From positions 1 through 64,000 of the forward strand of contig CAZNYR010000007.1 in assembly GCA_964577275.1 (NCBI GenBank): a stretch of DNA of 64,000 nucleotides. Reading direction: 5' to 3'. This document shows, piece by piece, positions 46,070 to 55,116 of the stretch. The notes under the pieces were generated by a model. The model was not told the origin of the DNA. It saw only the letters and a program-made list of their open reading frames with translations, and ran no database searches. The position numbers and the translations under genes are program-made. Positions within the stretch are counted from its first letter, which is position 1. Every line of letters starts with the position of its first letter. This stretch comes from UBA2561 sp964577275 (GTDB taxonomy: Bacteria; Bacteroidota; Bacteroidia; Cytophagales; Thermoflexibacteraceae).

Positions 46070-46238
46070 AAAAAAACAACGATAAAGCATACTGATTATC
46101 AGATAAATAGATAAAAACCGTGGCGCACTAATTTTGCATTTGATTCGAGTATCTTCAAAATCAAATTTTTTTGAGTATCGGACTATTTTTGGTATGATTT
46201 TTTTATCTGCATTGGTGTTACCTTAAAATACAACACCA

Positions 46239-47183
46239 ATGCGACAAAAAGTTATTTTTTTATGCCTCTTTCTGAGTGTCTTGAGCAGCAGACTTTATGC
46301 CGATATGCCCGCTGAACGTATCGAGTTTTATCCCAAAATTTTTGAAGACCGCTCCCAAGTTTTATCTGTTCAGGAAATAATTTCCGAACGATATGATAGT
46401 AAATTTTTGTACTATTCCGATATGAAGCAATTGCACAAAGATGCAGATTATTGGGGAAAACTGGAAATCAAAAATACCTCTAATTTTGTCGAAAAGCGTT
46501 TTTTGAAATTCGGAAAAAATGCCCGTATTTCGTGTTATATTTTTGATGAAAATCAAAATGTACAGATTTATAAAATTGGAACGGCATTATCCTACGCCAC
46601 ACAGCATCAGTTATCGAATATTATTCCGATAGAAATTGCGCCAAACAGCAGGCAAATGATTGTCTTTCGGCTCAAGAATCCGAATGCGTTTCCTGACTTT
46701 ACTTTGCATCTGGAAAAAGACCCAAAATTATTCTTAACAAGCTGGGAATCAGACTTTTTAATCATGGCTTTGATTTTACTTTTGCCTTTAGGCATGAGTT
46801 TATTTTTGATACCGCATTCATGGTTTTGGCACTCGATTTCATGGACAAAAATGGCATTGCTTACCTCTGCCGTTTTGTACTTTCTGATGCGTCTGGGATT
46901 GGTATTTCAGGTTGCCGAAAACACCCATATTTTCACAGCTTTTTGGGTGTATTCGGCATTTATTTTAGTGGATATTTTTGGTAAAAATTCAGGCGAATTA
47001 GACTCTTCTACTTGGCATATTTCCAGAGAAGTTTTTCGTGCATTATTGCCGTTATTTTTGGCATTAATTTCTGGTTTTTTGGATTACTCAATTTTGTACT
47101 TTTTGGATATTATGATAGGTTGGGAAATTTTGATGAGCGTGGCTTTTGCGCTTGCAAGTTATTTCAGAAGTTCCAGAGTCTAA
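46239..47183 (+). CDS. Membrane protein with 7TMR-DISM-like extracellular domain, no output domain
   Basis: 314 residues. A signal peptide (about 1-22) precedes an extracytoplasmic beta domain (about 25-165; YWGKLEIKNTS, KRFLKFGKNARISCYIF, IEIAPNSRQMIVFRLKNPN) resembling the 7TMR-DISM extracellular module that senses small ligands. About five membrane helices follow (about 173-191, 204-223, 230-246, 266-283, 285-308). In known 7TMR-DISM proteins a kinase, cyclase or phosphatase follows the helices; here the protein ends in RSSRV with nothing after. It may act with a separate partner or be a truncated derivative. A hairpin terminator follows. Confidence 0.6.
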   Translation: MRQKVIFLCLFLSVLSSRLYADMPAERIEFYPKIFEDRSQVLSVQEIISERYDSKFLYYSDMKQLHKDADYWGKLEIKNTSNFVEKRFLKFGKNARISCYIFDENQNVQIYKIGTALSYATQHQLSNIIPIEIAPNSRQMIVFRLKNPNAFPDFTLHLEKDPKLFLTSWESDFLIMALILLLPLGMSLFLIPHSWFWHSISWTKMALLTSAVLYFLMRLGLVFQVAENTHIFTAFWVYSAFILVDIFGKNSGELDSSTWHISREVFRALLPLFLALISGFLDYSILYFLDIMIGWEILMSVAFALASYFRSSRV

Positions 47184-47185
47184 AA

Positions 47186-47220
47186 AAAAGCCATTACGAA
47201 ACGTATCCGTTATGGCTTTT
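47186..47220. terminator. Bidirectional terminator
   Basis: AAAAGCCATTACG and CGTTATGGCTTTT pair with one mismatch around a 9-nt loop. It serves the convergent genes ending at 47183 and 47245. Confidence 0.8.
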
Positions 47221-47244
47221 GATTTTTTTAGATTTACTATCCGT

Positions 47245-48105
47245 TTAATTGCCCTGAAAAGTCCCCGTCCGAAACGTATTATCGTCCAAATTGGTGTTTA
47301 TGAACTCGAAGTCGCTTTGACGTTCGGCAAAATATTTGGCGTTATTGTGCTGAAATTTACAGTTTTGTAGCTTAATTTTATCTTTCGGTGCGGTTACCTT
47401 GAAAAATAAACCCATAAAATCGCTTTTCGCCTGATTTCTTTTGAAATGACAGTTATCAAAAAGTACTTTTTCTGTACCCTCCAACATGACCATCTCAAAT
47501 TCCTCATTATCACGAAAATCACAGTTTTTGAACGTTAGATTTTGGCACGCACGGAAGGACATCATGCCATACGTACAGCCGTGAATTGTCGTGTTTTCGC
47601 ACACCAAATTGGTGATGTTATCCGCCGTAATTCCTTCTGTACCACTTCCATATAAAATACAATTTTTGAAATTATAATCTCCGCCACCCGAAATCCGAAT
47701 GACACCTCCCGTACAATAACCTTTTTCGGGTCCGTGTCCCGCCTCAATATTCTCCAACGTAATGCGATTACAGCCCTGAAAAGCCAAGACGACACCATAC
47801 TGCGGACGAGCAATTAATTCCGAAGCACGATTGCCTATTCCCCTGATAATCAGGTCTTCAACGTCCTTGATGACTAACTCAAAACCATCATACGCATCCA
47901 CAAACATATACTTGGTATTGGGTTTCAAATCCAGTCCTTCAAAGGCGGTGATTTCAAAGGCACCTTCCTTGATATTGATGATACGATTTGAGCCAATCGC
48001 ATTCAAAAAATCTTCCGTATTCGTTACGGTAATTTCTTTTTTTTGTGCAAAAATAAATTGAACAAAAAAGAAACAAAATAGACTTAAAAATACTGTTTTC
48101 TGCAT
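47245..48105 (-). CDS. Secreted right-handed parallel beta-helix protein
   Basis: 286 residues. A signal peptide (MQKTVFLSLFCFFFVQFIFA) is followed by repeating short strands typical of a parallel beta-helix: LIIRGIGNRASELIARPQYG, ITLENIEAGHGPEKGYCTGG, YNFKNCILYGSGTEGITADN, LVCENTTIHGCTYGMMSFRA, LTFKNCDFRDNEEFEMVMLE, VLFDNCHFKRNQAKSDFMGL and IKLQNCKFQHNNAKYF. The cysteine of the recurring NCxF pattern stacks on successive coils. Such folds bind or cleave polysaccharides, but no catalytic residues were recognised. Location should be periplasmic or outer-membrane surface. It is leftward and separated by 48 bp from the phosphodiesterase gene start-distal end at 48154. Confidence 0.82.
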   Translation of the reverse strand: MQKTVFLSLFCFFFVQFIFAQKKEITVTNTEDFLNAIGSNRIINIKEGAFEITAFEGLDLKPNTKYMFVDAYDGFELVIKDVEDLIIRGIGNRASELIARPQYGVVLAFQGCNRITLENIEAGHGPEKGYCTGGVIRISGGGDYNFKNCILYGSGTEGITADNITNLVCENTTIHGCTYGMMSFRACQNLTFKNCDFRDNEEFEMVMLEGTEKVLFDNCHFKRNQAKSDFMGLFFKVTAPKDKIKLQNCKFQHNNAKYFAERQSDFEFINTNLDDNTFRTGTFQGN

Positions 48106-48153
48106 GGGTATTCTGTTTGATATATAAAATGATATAAAAATATGAAAAATAAA

Positions 48154-49092
48154 TTACGGCAAAGCCTTGATGGCTCGGTCGGGATAATCGGTAATGATGC
48201 CATGTACGCCTAATGTTTTTAGGCGTTTCATGTCTTCGACCTCGTTCACTGTCCAGGGGATAACCAGAAAATTATTTTTTTGGGCATATTCGATAAGTTC
48301 TTGGTTTACTGCTGGATAATATGGACTATAAACTTCGGGCATAAAACCCAGATTTTCAAGGGCTTGTAAGTGATTTGAGGTTTCGCCTTCAACCAATAAA
48401 ACCAACGCAATTTCGGGAAATTGTTGGCGCATAAATTGCAACGGACGCACATCAAACGATTGGATTGAAGTCCGATTTTCGATTTGTTTTTCGACCAAAA
48501 TATCATAGACCAACTTGCTAAATTCCTGTGGTTCGGGATGGTAAATCGAATCACCTTCGGGCATTGATTTGATTTCAATATTATATCGAATTGGATATAA
48601 ATTATGTTTTTGGATGTGTCTTTCTACCGTATCAATCACGGCACTCAACAGTGGCTTCCGAACGTCTAATTTTTGTTGCTCAGGAAAACGAGGATGAGGC
48701 GTGCTACCGCAATCACATTTTTGGATAGTTTGGGCAGTCATTTGATATAAATTATAGTTTTTTTCGGTGGTTTCGGAAATTGTTTTTCTCGCCGAATCCA
48801 AACAAATCATCGAAGACAAAAATGGTTCGTGCGATACAATGATTTGATTATCTTTGCTAATTACAATATCCATTTCCAATGTCGTAACGCCTAATTCAAC
48901 GGCTCGGATGAAGGCAGGAATCGAATTTTCGGGCAAAAGTCCACGACAGCCTCGATGTCCCTGAATATCAAAAACAAACGACTTTTCAATAGTAATTTTC
49001 TGATTTTCAGTCTGTTTACTTTCTGTCGATTGACAAGCCAGCAAGCCCAAACAACACCCCAAGCCGTAGCTTACTATCCATAAATTTTTCAC
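48154..49092 (-). CDS. Glycerophosphodiester phosphodiesterase lipoprotein
   Basis: 312 residues from a GTG start at 49092, the only start before the lipoprotein signal (VKNLWIVSYGLGCCLGLLAC). The catalytic GDPD signature is GHRGCRGLLPENSIPAF with TLEMDIVISKDNQIIVSHEP, giving the general-acid/base histidines and the metal-binding Glu/Asp. Later motifs NIEIKSMPEGD, TSIQSFDVRPL, PWTVNEVEDMKRLKTLGVHG and ITDYPD complete the TIM barrel. It hydrolyses glycerophosphodiesters to glycerol-3-phosphate and an alcohol at the cell envelope. It is on the same strand as the beta-helix gene 48 bp downstream, so the two may share a transcript. Confidence 0.93.
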   Translation of the reverse strand: MKNLWIVSYGLGCCLGLLACQSTESKQTENQKITIEKSFVFDIQGHRGCRGLLPENSIPAFIRAVELGVTTLEMDIVISKDNQIIVSHEPFLSSMICLDSARKTISETTEKNYNLYQMTAQTIQKCDCGSTPHPRFPEQQKLDVRKPLLSAVIDTVERHIQKHNLYPIRYNIEIKSMPEGDSIYHPEPQEFSKLVYDILVEKQIENRTSIQSFDVRPLQFMRQQFPEIALVLLVEGETSNHLQALENLGFMPEVYSPYYPAVNQELIEYAQKNNFLVIPWTVNEVEDMKRLKTLGVHGIITDYPDRAIKALP

Positions 49093-49533
49093 AAGCTTTT
49101 TGAATTTTTGGTAAAATATCGTGAAAATAGAAAAATATTCTGGAAATTGAATGTATTTTTTGTTCTAAAATAAAAAGGGCGGAATCTATGGAAATCAAAA
49201 AATTAAATGCGCTATTTTGATAGAAATTGGCATGGTACAAATTGGCACATTTGATGTACGGTTTAGTCCAAAATCACGTATTTGATAAAGGGATATTTTG
49301 TGGTATTATTCCGTGTTTTTGGTCTATAAACTGGCTTATTTTGTGTAAATTTGCCTAATTTATTGTGTTTACTTTCACTGGCAATTTAGGATATACCCTC
49401 GTAAGAATTGGATTAAATCTTGTTTTTTTAGGACTTATGAGGTGTTTTTTTAACAACATTTTAGAATCTCGCCTTGCAACGAAACGGCAAAGGACGGGGT
49501 CAATTTAGTAACAGAACTTTAATTCTTCATTCA
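49093..49533. other. 441-bp upstream region of the ECF sigma gene
   Basis: No gene is seen. A TAAATTTG -7-like box lies at 49346-49353. A second start for the sigma protein at 49474 (ATG) is possible but adds 20 residues without homology. Confidence 0.4.
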
Positions 49534-50088
49534 ATGCCTCATAACAGACAAGATGAAGAAAAGCTGATTTCGGCATGCTGTCAAGGGAATCGAAAAGCCC
49601 AAAAACAACTTTACGATACATACAACCAAAAAATGTATGTTGTGGCGTTGCGGTATTCCAAAACGACCTTTGAAGCGGATGATATTCTGCAAGAATCTTT
49701 TATTAAAGTTTTTAATCATTTGGAAACTTTTAAGCGAGATTGTCCGCTCGAATTTTGGATTAAACGTATTGTCATTAATACAGCTTTGAAAATGAACCGG
49801 CGAAAACTCGACAAAGCTCCGATGGAGGACGTAACCGAAATGGTGAATGAACCCTCGGAAGAAGTTACGATTTCTAACTTTAATTTTAAGGAATTGCTCA
49901 AGATGATTCAGAATTTAGCTCCTCGTTATCAGATGATTTTTAATCTCTATGCGATTGAAGGCTATAAACATCGGGAAATTGCCGAAATGTTAGGCATTAC
50001 CGAAGGAACATCGAAATCGCAGTATTCTCGTGCCAAGACACAATTACAGAAAATGTTGGTTGAGGAAGCGAAAGCCGTGTTAGAATAA
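49534..50088 (+). CDS. ECF-type RNA polymerase sigma factor
   Basis: 184 residues from the ATG at 49534. Region 2 is ALRYSKTTFEADDILQESFI, then KVFNHLETFKRDCPLEFWIK and RIVINTALKMNRRK; region 4 is LAPRYQMIFNLYAIEGYKHR, then EIAEMLGITEGTSKSQYSRA and KTQL. This is the RpoE-like ECF group that is abundant in Bacteroidota. It directs RNA polymerase to genes of one extracytoplasmic response. The next gene (50214) begins 125 bp downstream on the same strand and encodes a membrane/outer-membrane protein with an anti-sigma-like N-terminus, the usual regulatory partner arrangement. Confidence 0.94.
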   Translation: MPHNRQDEEKLISACCQGNRKAQKQLYDTYNQKMYVVALRYSKTTFEADDILQESFIKVFNHLETFKRDCPLEFWIKRIVINTALKMNRRKLDKAPMEDVTEMVNEPSEEVTISNFNFKELLKMIQNLAPRYQMIFNLYAIEGYKHREIAEMLGITEGTSKSQYSRAKTQLQKMLVEEAKAVLE

Positions 50089-50213
50089 AGAAACAAAATA
50101 GTTTGATAATCTGGTCATAATCAATGAGTTATCATATTCTTTTTGCTATCAACTTTATTTAAATGAACACTTAACAGACAACGATTAATTAAAATTTAAC
50201 CGAATCCCGAATC

Positions 50214-51821
50214 ATGGAAAATATCAATGCGGATGATTTTGAGCGAAGCCTTCAGGAGGCTTTTCGGGATGCGGAGCTTGAGCCGTCGTCAAGCCTCTGG
50301 GAAAATATTGCCACCTCCTCGCATTTGGAAAGTAATTCTTTCGAGGGAAGCATCAAAAATATTTTTTCGGAAGCCCAAGCGAAACCCTCTGATGATGTAT
50401 GGAATCAAATTGCTCAAAGCCCCGAACTTCACGGAAGTTTGGCGCATCAATTTGGCGCAATTTTTCAGGATGCAACGCTAAAACCCTCGCCTGGTGTGTG
50501 GGCAAATATCGAAAAGCAACTTCATCAAAAGCGGTTTCCCAAAAGGGTGCTATGGCGTATCGGTGGAGTGGCTGCATCGCTGTTATTGGCGAGTGGTATT
50601 TGGTGGTATCATGCTCCTAATCAAGGAGTTATATCCAAAAATAAACACCAAAACCCCTTCGGGAAGCACGAAAAACAAGGTCATTTAGGAGAACAAAATA
50701 CAGCATTATTTGAGAAAAAATTTACTGAAAATTACGACCTGAACCCTGATTCAGAAAGCAAATCATTTTCGGAACAGCATCGTATTATTCAGAAAAATAC
50801 GGACAATTTAGCTTTAAATCCAGAAGAGCAAAAGACGAATTTTTTGGATGCGAATGTACTTGAAAATGTACCAAAAAATAAAATTCTGGCAACTTCAGGA
50901 TTTCAGAAAACTGAAAAACAGGCAAAAACCATACATTTTGATACGCCCGAAAATATTTCGGCAACTGATAAGTCAGTTCAAAAAGTGGAATGGCTTACGC
51001 CCATCAAAATGTTGGAGGCAGGCTTGATGCTGGCAGAAACCGAGCGGGGTGAGCCTGTGGTAGTTTTGTTTGAGATTCCGAATTTATCAAGTTGGGACGA
51101 CCAAAAATCTACCCGAAAACTAACTCCTTTTATTGGAGTTTCGGCAAGTTTGCAACGTTTTACACCCAATTTTAAGGGTAAAGAAACGGCGATTTCGCAG
51201 GCAATTCAAACGGGAAGTCATCCATTTACGAAGGGTATAAATAGTTATGATGATGATGTACATTTTGCCTTACAGGATAGTATTTTGAATGTTCAATCCG
51301 TTAGATATGGCTTGGATTTTGGGCTTGAAATCGAAAATATATTCAAAAAAGGCTCATTGAGCATTGTTTCTGGGGCATATCTGACGCAGACCGAGTTTGC
51401 GGTTCGGAGTAGTTTTGTTCGAGAAACGGTCAAACAAGCCGTTGGAGATGTTGAAAAAATATGGATTGAAAATACGTTACAAAATCGGATGCAACTGATG
51501 AGTTTGCCGATTCAGGTGGTTTATACTTCGGGTGGACGTTCTGATTTGGGATTCCGAATTGGGGCGGGCATCGAAACGGATTTTGTATTGCAAAGCGAAT
51601 GGACAAATCCAAGCCAAGAATTAGCCTACCATTTGGGGGAAGCTGGCACGAGTGTTAGCTATGTTTTGGGCGGAGGAGCGGTTTATCGCATCGGAAAATT
51701 TGTTGAATTGGGGGTTGATTTGACCCGAAAGAAAAGTATTAATTCGATGTATCAATCCGAATATATATCGGCAAAACCGCTTAACGTGGGCTATGGAGGG
51801 CATTTACGCATCAAATTTTAA
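50214..51821 (+). CDS. Anti-sigma-like cytosolic repeats plus membrane helix plus outer-membrane barrel-like domain
   Basis: 535 residues. Three related N-terminal repeats of about 26 residues each (9-32, 43-68, 74-101) share F..SL.E.F..A...PS..LW..I, as in FERSLQEAFRDAELEPSSSL and IFSEAQAKPSDDVWNQIA. A membrane helix follows (about 111-132, RIGGVAASLLLASGIWWY), then a Ser/Lys/Gln-rich linker (about 135-250) and a C-terminal beta-rich region (about 300-535) with barrel features (FIGVSASLQRFTPNFKG, SIVSGAYLTQTEFAV, MQLMSLPIQVVYTSGGRSDL) closing in GGHLRIKF. It is encoded next to the ECF sigma factor, so it probably binds and restrains it. A strong terminator follows at 51848-51876. Confidence 0.75.
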   Translation: MENINADDFERSLQEAFRDAELEPSSSLWENIATSSHLESNSFEGSIKNIFSEAQAKPSDDVWNQIAQSPELHGSLAHQFGAIFQDATLKPSPGVWANIEKQLHQKRFPKRVLWRIGGVAASLLLASGIWWYHAPNQGVISKNKHQNPFGKHEKQGHLGEQNTALFEKKFTENYDLNPDSESKSFSEQHRIIQKNTDNLALNPEEQKTNFLDANVLENVPKNKILATSGFQKTEKQAKTIHFDTPENISATDKSVQKVEWLTPIKMLEAGLMLAETERGEPVVVLFEIPNLSSWDDQKSTRKLTPFIGVSASLQRFTPNFKGKETAISQAIQTGSHPFTKGINSYDDDVHFALQDSILNVQSVRYGLDFGLEIENIFKKGSLSIVSGAYLTQTEFAVRSSFVRETVKQAVGDVEKIWIENTLQNRMQLMSLPIQVVYTSGGRSDLGFRIGAGIETDFVLQSEWTNPSQELAYHLGEAGTSVSYVLGGGAVYRIGKFVELGVDLTRKKSINSMYQSEYISAKPLNVGYGGHLRIKF

Positions 51822-51847
51822 AGAAAATTAGTTTTACTTTTTTCCAG

Positions 51848-51876
51848 AAGCAAGGTCAAAAACCTTGCTTTTTTTG
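51848..51876 (+). terminator. Rho-independent terminator after the sigma-partner gene
   Basis: AAGCAAGG and CCTTGCTT form a perfect 8-bp stem around TCAAAAA, followed by a T run. Confidence 0.85.
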
Positions 51877-52061
51877 GTGCGAAAAAATAATAAACAATTT
51901 TTTGGAAAATCATTTGTTTTCTTGGAAATATTCTTATCTTCGTCTTATAGTTTTTCGTAGATAAGGCTTTAGCTAATTCCAATTTTTATTAAGCGGAATC
52001 TTCAGTTTTTTTGAGAAAGACTTTACCAAATTCCTTTTTTTTTATTTTTTTTATTTTTATC

Positions 52062-52400
52062 ATGAATATTTTTGTCGCAAGGTTAAGCTATAACTTGACC
52101 TCCGAAGACTTGCAACAAGCCTTCGAAGAATTTGGCATGGTTGATTCCGCCAAAGTAGTCATTGACCACGAAACAGGAAGGTCGAAAGGTTTTGGATTTG
52201 TTGAAATGCCCGATAGTGATCAAGCAAATGCTGCTATCCAAGCATTAAACGAGTCCGAATTGGATGGCAGGCAAATCATTGTCAAAGAAGCATTACCTCG
52301 TGAAGAACGTCGTCCTTCTGGTGGCGGTGAACAGCGTCGAGGTGGACGAAAAAACTATGGAGGTGGCGGCGGAGGCGGCTACGGTGGGGACAGATACTAA
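52062..52400 (+). CDS. RNA recognition motif (RRM) protein with Gly/Arg-rich tail
   Basis: 112 residues from the ATG at 52062; the longer frame from 52011 encodes only low-complexity Phe/Ile. The RRM carries RNP2 (IFVARL, 3-8) and RNP1 (RSKGFGFV, 40-47), with the aromatic residues that stack on RNA. The tail (about 80-112) is Arg/Gly-rich, ending in repeated GGG and YGG. These are small glycine-rich RNA-binding proteins common in Bacteroidota and cyanobacteria, often cold-induced and thought to act on RNA structure or stability. The T-rich stretch just upstream (52031-52057) could be a leader or promoter element. A terminator follows. Confidence 0.93.
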   Translation: MNIFVARLSYNLTSEDLQQAFEEFGMVDSAKVVIDHETGRSKGFGFVEMPDSDQANAAIQALNESELDGRQIIVKEALPREERRPSGGGEQRRGGRKNYGGGGGGGYGGDRY

Positions 52401-52431
52401 ACTCTAAGAAAATAAAGTCCGAGCAAAAAAT

Positions 52432-52462
52432 CCGATTTCCGTCAAAGGAATCGGTTTTTTTT
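52432..52462 (+). terminator. Rho-independent terminator after the RRM gene
   Basis: CCGATTTCC pairs with GGAATCGG around GTCAAA (one bulged base), followed by eight T. Confidence 0.8.
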
Positions 52463-52570
52463 GTATGCGCCATTTTGGGTTTTCAGAATACCAATTTTGA
52501 CCTAAGGTTGTTGTTTTAGAAAAAAACAGCTTTAATTTATATCAATTTGATTGATGAAGAAATGACAACG

Positions 52571-53815
52571 TTAGATTCTTCTACTTTGATTGGCAGCAAT
52601 GACCAAGCCTAAATCACGATAACGCATCCCAAATTTATTGGCAATGGCTTCGTTAGTAAGTTCGCCATTATAACAATATACGCCGCTAAAAAAGCCAGCA
52701 CTCTGAAAAATCATTTCATCAATTCCGCCTCGTTCGGCAATTCGGACTAAAATTGGCGTAAACATATTGCTGAATGCGGTCGAAGCTGTTTGAGCAACTC
52801 TGGAAGGAATATTCGGTACGCAATAATGAATGACATCGTATTTGCGAAATGTAGGGTTTTGGTGTGTGGTTACTTGAGAGGTTTCAAAGCACCCGCCTTG
52901 GTCAATGCTGACATCAATAATGACCGACCCCGCCTGCATATTTCGCACCATTTCGGCAGTAACGACACGAGGCGCATTTCCGCCATCCGCCCGAAGCGCA
53001 CCGATAGCAACATCGGCGGTGCGTAGAGTATAACTAAGTGTGGCACTATCAATCGGAGCGGTATAAAGCTGGAAATTCCCCAAAATCTGTTTGAGCCGCC
53101 TTAATTTGTAAAGGTGATTATCAAAAACACGCACACTTGCCCCCATACCGATGGCGGTTCTGGCGCAATATTCGGCTACGGCACCCGCCCCGATAATGAC
53201 GACTTTGGTGGGAGTAACGCCTGTGATTGAGCCTAAAATCATGCCTTTTCCGCCCGTTAGACTGCTTAAATATTCGCCTGCAATCGTCATCGCTACGCTG
53301 CCTGCAATTTCACTCATGGCTCGTACAAAGGGCAAGCCACCGACTTTGTCCTCAAGCAGTTCGTAAGTAATGGCGGTCATGCGTTTGCGATTAAGGGCAA
53401 CAATATTTTCGGCTTCTAATGTGCTGAATGCCAAAGCAGAAATGACGGTCGTTCGGGGCGGCATTTTGTCAATTTCCGAGCTGGTAGGCGGCGCAATTTT
53501 GAGAATAATTTTGGATTCTTTGTAGAGTTCGGCTGCGGAATACATAATTTTTGCGCCAGCTTCGCTGTATTGATGGTCAGAAAACCCTGCGCGCAATCCT
53601 GCTTCTGTTTCTACACAAACTTGATGTCCCTGCCTGATTAATTGTTCCACTGCCTTAGGACGCAAGGCAATCCGATTCTCTTGCATGGCGATTTCCTGAG
53701 GTAATCCGATGAAAAGCTGACAATTTCTATCAGGAATTTTGAGTAGTTTTTCTTGTGGATGATAATACTCTTGAGTTTCGGTTAGTACCTGAATATCAGA
53801 CTTTAGCGTACTCAT
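52571..53815 (-). CDS. ald: Alanine dehydrogenase
   Basis: 414 residues from the ATG at 53815; the open frame extends upstream to 53926 but that part is unrelated and overlaps tsaE. Signatures: IGLPQEIAMQENRIALRPKA with VEQLIRQGHQVCVETEAG (N-terminal catalytic domain), ITYELLEDKVGGLPFVRAMS, a Rossmann NAD motif VVIIGAGAVAEYCARTAIGM, and VIHYCVPNIPSRVAQTASTA near the C-terminus. It interconverts alanine and pyruvate with NAD, in the cytoplasm. Its ATG overlaps the tsaE stop by 4 nt (53812-53815), so the two genes are co-translated. Compared with typical Ald (about 370 residues) it carries an N-terminal extension of about 40 residues, as in Bacteroidota homologues. Confidence 0.93.
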   Translation of the reverse strand: MSTLKSDIQVLTETQEYYHPQEKLLKIPDRNCQLFIGLPQEIAMQENRIALRPKAVEQLIRQGHQVCVETEAGLRAGFSDHQYSEAGAKIMYSAAELYKESKIILKIAPPTSSEIDKMPPRTTVISALAFSTLEAENIVALNRKRMTAITYELLEDKVGGLPFVRAMSEIAGSVAMTIAGEYLSSLTGGKGMILGSITGVTPTKVVIIGAGAVAEYCARTAIGMGASVRVFDNHLYKLRRLKQILGNFQLYTAPIDSATLSYTLRTADVAIGALRADGGNAPRVVTAEMVRNMQAGSVIIDVSIDQGGCFETSQVTTHQNPTFRKYDVIHYCVPNIPSRVAQTASTAFSNMFTPILVRIAERGGIDEMIFQSAGFFSGVYCYNGELTNEAIANKFGMRYRDLGLVIAANQSRRI

Positions 53816-54237
53816 TTTATGGACAGATTTAAGGTGCGTATTTCGTTTTCTTTGACCCAAATCGAAATCAACAAATAAGGAGTCGGCAACAAATCGGGGA
53901 TGCGCTCCGCCCATTCCAGAAAGCAATAATTGCCCGAATCAAAATATTCTTGGCATCCCATATCCAGAGCTTCTTCCTGCGATTGCAGACGATAAAAATC
54001 AAAATGATAAAACAACTCGTCTTTTGCATCGGCATACTCATTGACAATCGAAAAAGTCGGACTCGATACACAATCTATCCAGCCCAATAATTCGCCTAAC
54101 GCCTTCACAAAGGTCGTTTTGCCTGCTCCCATTTCGCCATCCAGCACCCAAATCCGAAGTGAATGTTCTTGGGCAAACGCATGGATTTTGTGGACGATTT
54201 CGGGTAATTGGTTCGGAGTTGTACAATTAAATTCCAA
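53812..54237 (-). CDS. tsaE: tRNA threonylcarbamoyladenosine biosynthesis ATPase TsaE
   Basis: 141 residues. The Walker A motif is DGEMGAGKTTFVKALGELLG, followed by VSSPTFSIVNEY and FYHFDFYRLQSQEEALDMGC, then YCFLEWAERIPDLLP, all TsaE signatures. It hydrolyses ATP to support TsaB-TsaD in forming t6A37 on ANN-decoding tRNAs. The start is a TTG at 54237: no ATG occurs before the Walker motif and a stop lies just upstream. It overlaps the alanine dehydrogenase gene by 4 nt. It is a conserved housekeeping gene and the identity is secure. Confidence 0.95.
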   Translation of the reverse strand: MEFNCTTPNQLPEIVHKIHAFAQEHSLRIWVLDGEMGAGKTTFVKALGELLGWIDCVSSPTFSIVNEYADAKDELFYHFDFYRLQSQEEALDMGCQEYFDSGNYCFLEWAERIPDLLPTPYLLISIWVKENEIRTLNLSIK

Positions 54238-54414
54238 TCTTGGTTCTTATTTTTTTATCCAAGATACAGATTTTTCAGAAAATTAATCGCAAATCAAGGG
54301 AATATTTCATAAAAATATTGATTAATAAATTGATACTCAATATCTTAATGTTTATCAAGTTTTTAAAACTTACCAAGTTGAAGCTGCGCTATTACAAGAT
54401 TGAAACAACATATT

Positions 54415-55116
54415 TCAGACGGGAATTTCCACTTTTTCGCCCAAAAATTTGGGTTGGGTTTTGAGCAAATACACATCCAGAACAGCGGCAACTCTGGCAA
54501 AATATTCACGGATTTCGGTTTTTAAGCCATAGCCCTGTGGCACACTTCGGGCATTAAAGCCGATGGCGGTCATGCCATACGAACCACCAATAAATACAGC
54601 ACGCTGATTATGAAACTTTTGAGATACGATAATGACATCGCTTTGCGAAAAAATTTCCTTGCAACGCACCACCGAATCGAGCGTCCGAAAGCCCGCATAA
54701 TCCAATGTGATAGCTTCACGTGGAACATTTAATCCGATTAATGCTTTTAACATATCCATTGGTTCATTGTAATATTGCGAACCGTTATCTCCACTAACCA
54801 AAATATGTTTTACCTTGCCTGTGTGATAAAGTTGGGCAGCGGCTTCGACCCGATATTTGAAGAATAAATTGGTGTGTCCGCTGGATATTTTTTTGCTTGT
54901 GCCAAGCAATAAGGCAATTTTTTTTTGTGGAAGTTGCTCAATATCAGAATAAATCTTGCCGTTGGCGTGCTTTTCAACCATATAATTACTACCAAAAACA
55001 AATAACCCCATGACCAATCCGCTCATCAATGTAATCTTGACGAATTTTCGGAAGATTTTAGCAAGAGGAAAAGCCATGATTGAGGTGAGTTTATATTGAA
55101 AGATAGGTTTCGTCAT
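54415..55116 (-). CDS. SanA/YdcF (ElyC-like, DUF218) membrane protein
   Basis: 233 residues from the ATG at 55116; a second ATG at 55077 is equally plausible and gives 220 residues. A membrane helix (about 29-46) is followed by the DUF218 core: IALLLGTSKKISSGHTNLFF, then KYRVEAAAQLYHTGKVKHIL and VSGDNGS, EPMDMLKALIGLNVP and ITLDYAGFRTLDSVVRCKEI, then VIIVSQKFHNQRAVFIG. SanA-type proteins act in envelope integrity (vancomycin resistance in E. coli) by an unsettled mechanism. It is leftward, 178 bp from tsaE, without clear operon partners. Confidence 0.9.
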   Translation of the reverse strand: MTKPIFQYKLTSIMAFPLAKIFRKFVKITLMSGLVMGLFVFGSNYMVEKHANGKIYSDIEQLPQKKIALLLGTSKKISSGHTNLFFKYRVEAAAQLYHTGKVKHILVSGDNGSQYYNEPMDMLKALIGLNVPREAITLDYAGFRTLDSVVRCKEIFSQSDVIIVSQKFHNQRAVFIGGSYGMTAIGFNARSVPQGYGLKTEIREYFARVAAVLDVYLLKTQPKFLGEKVEIPV

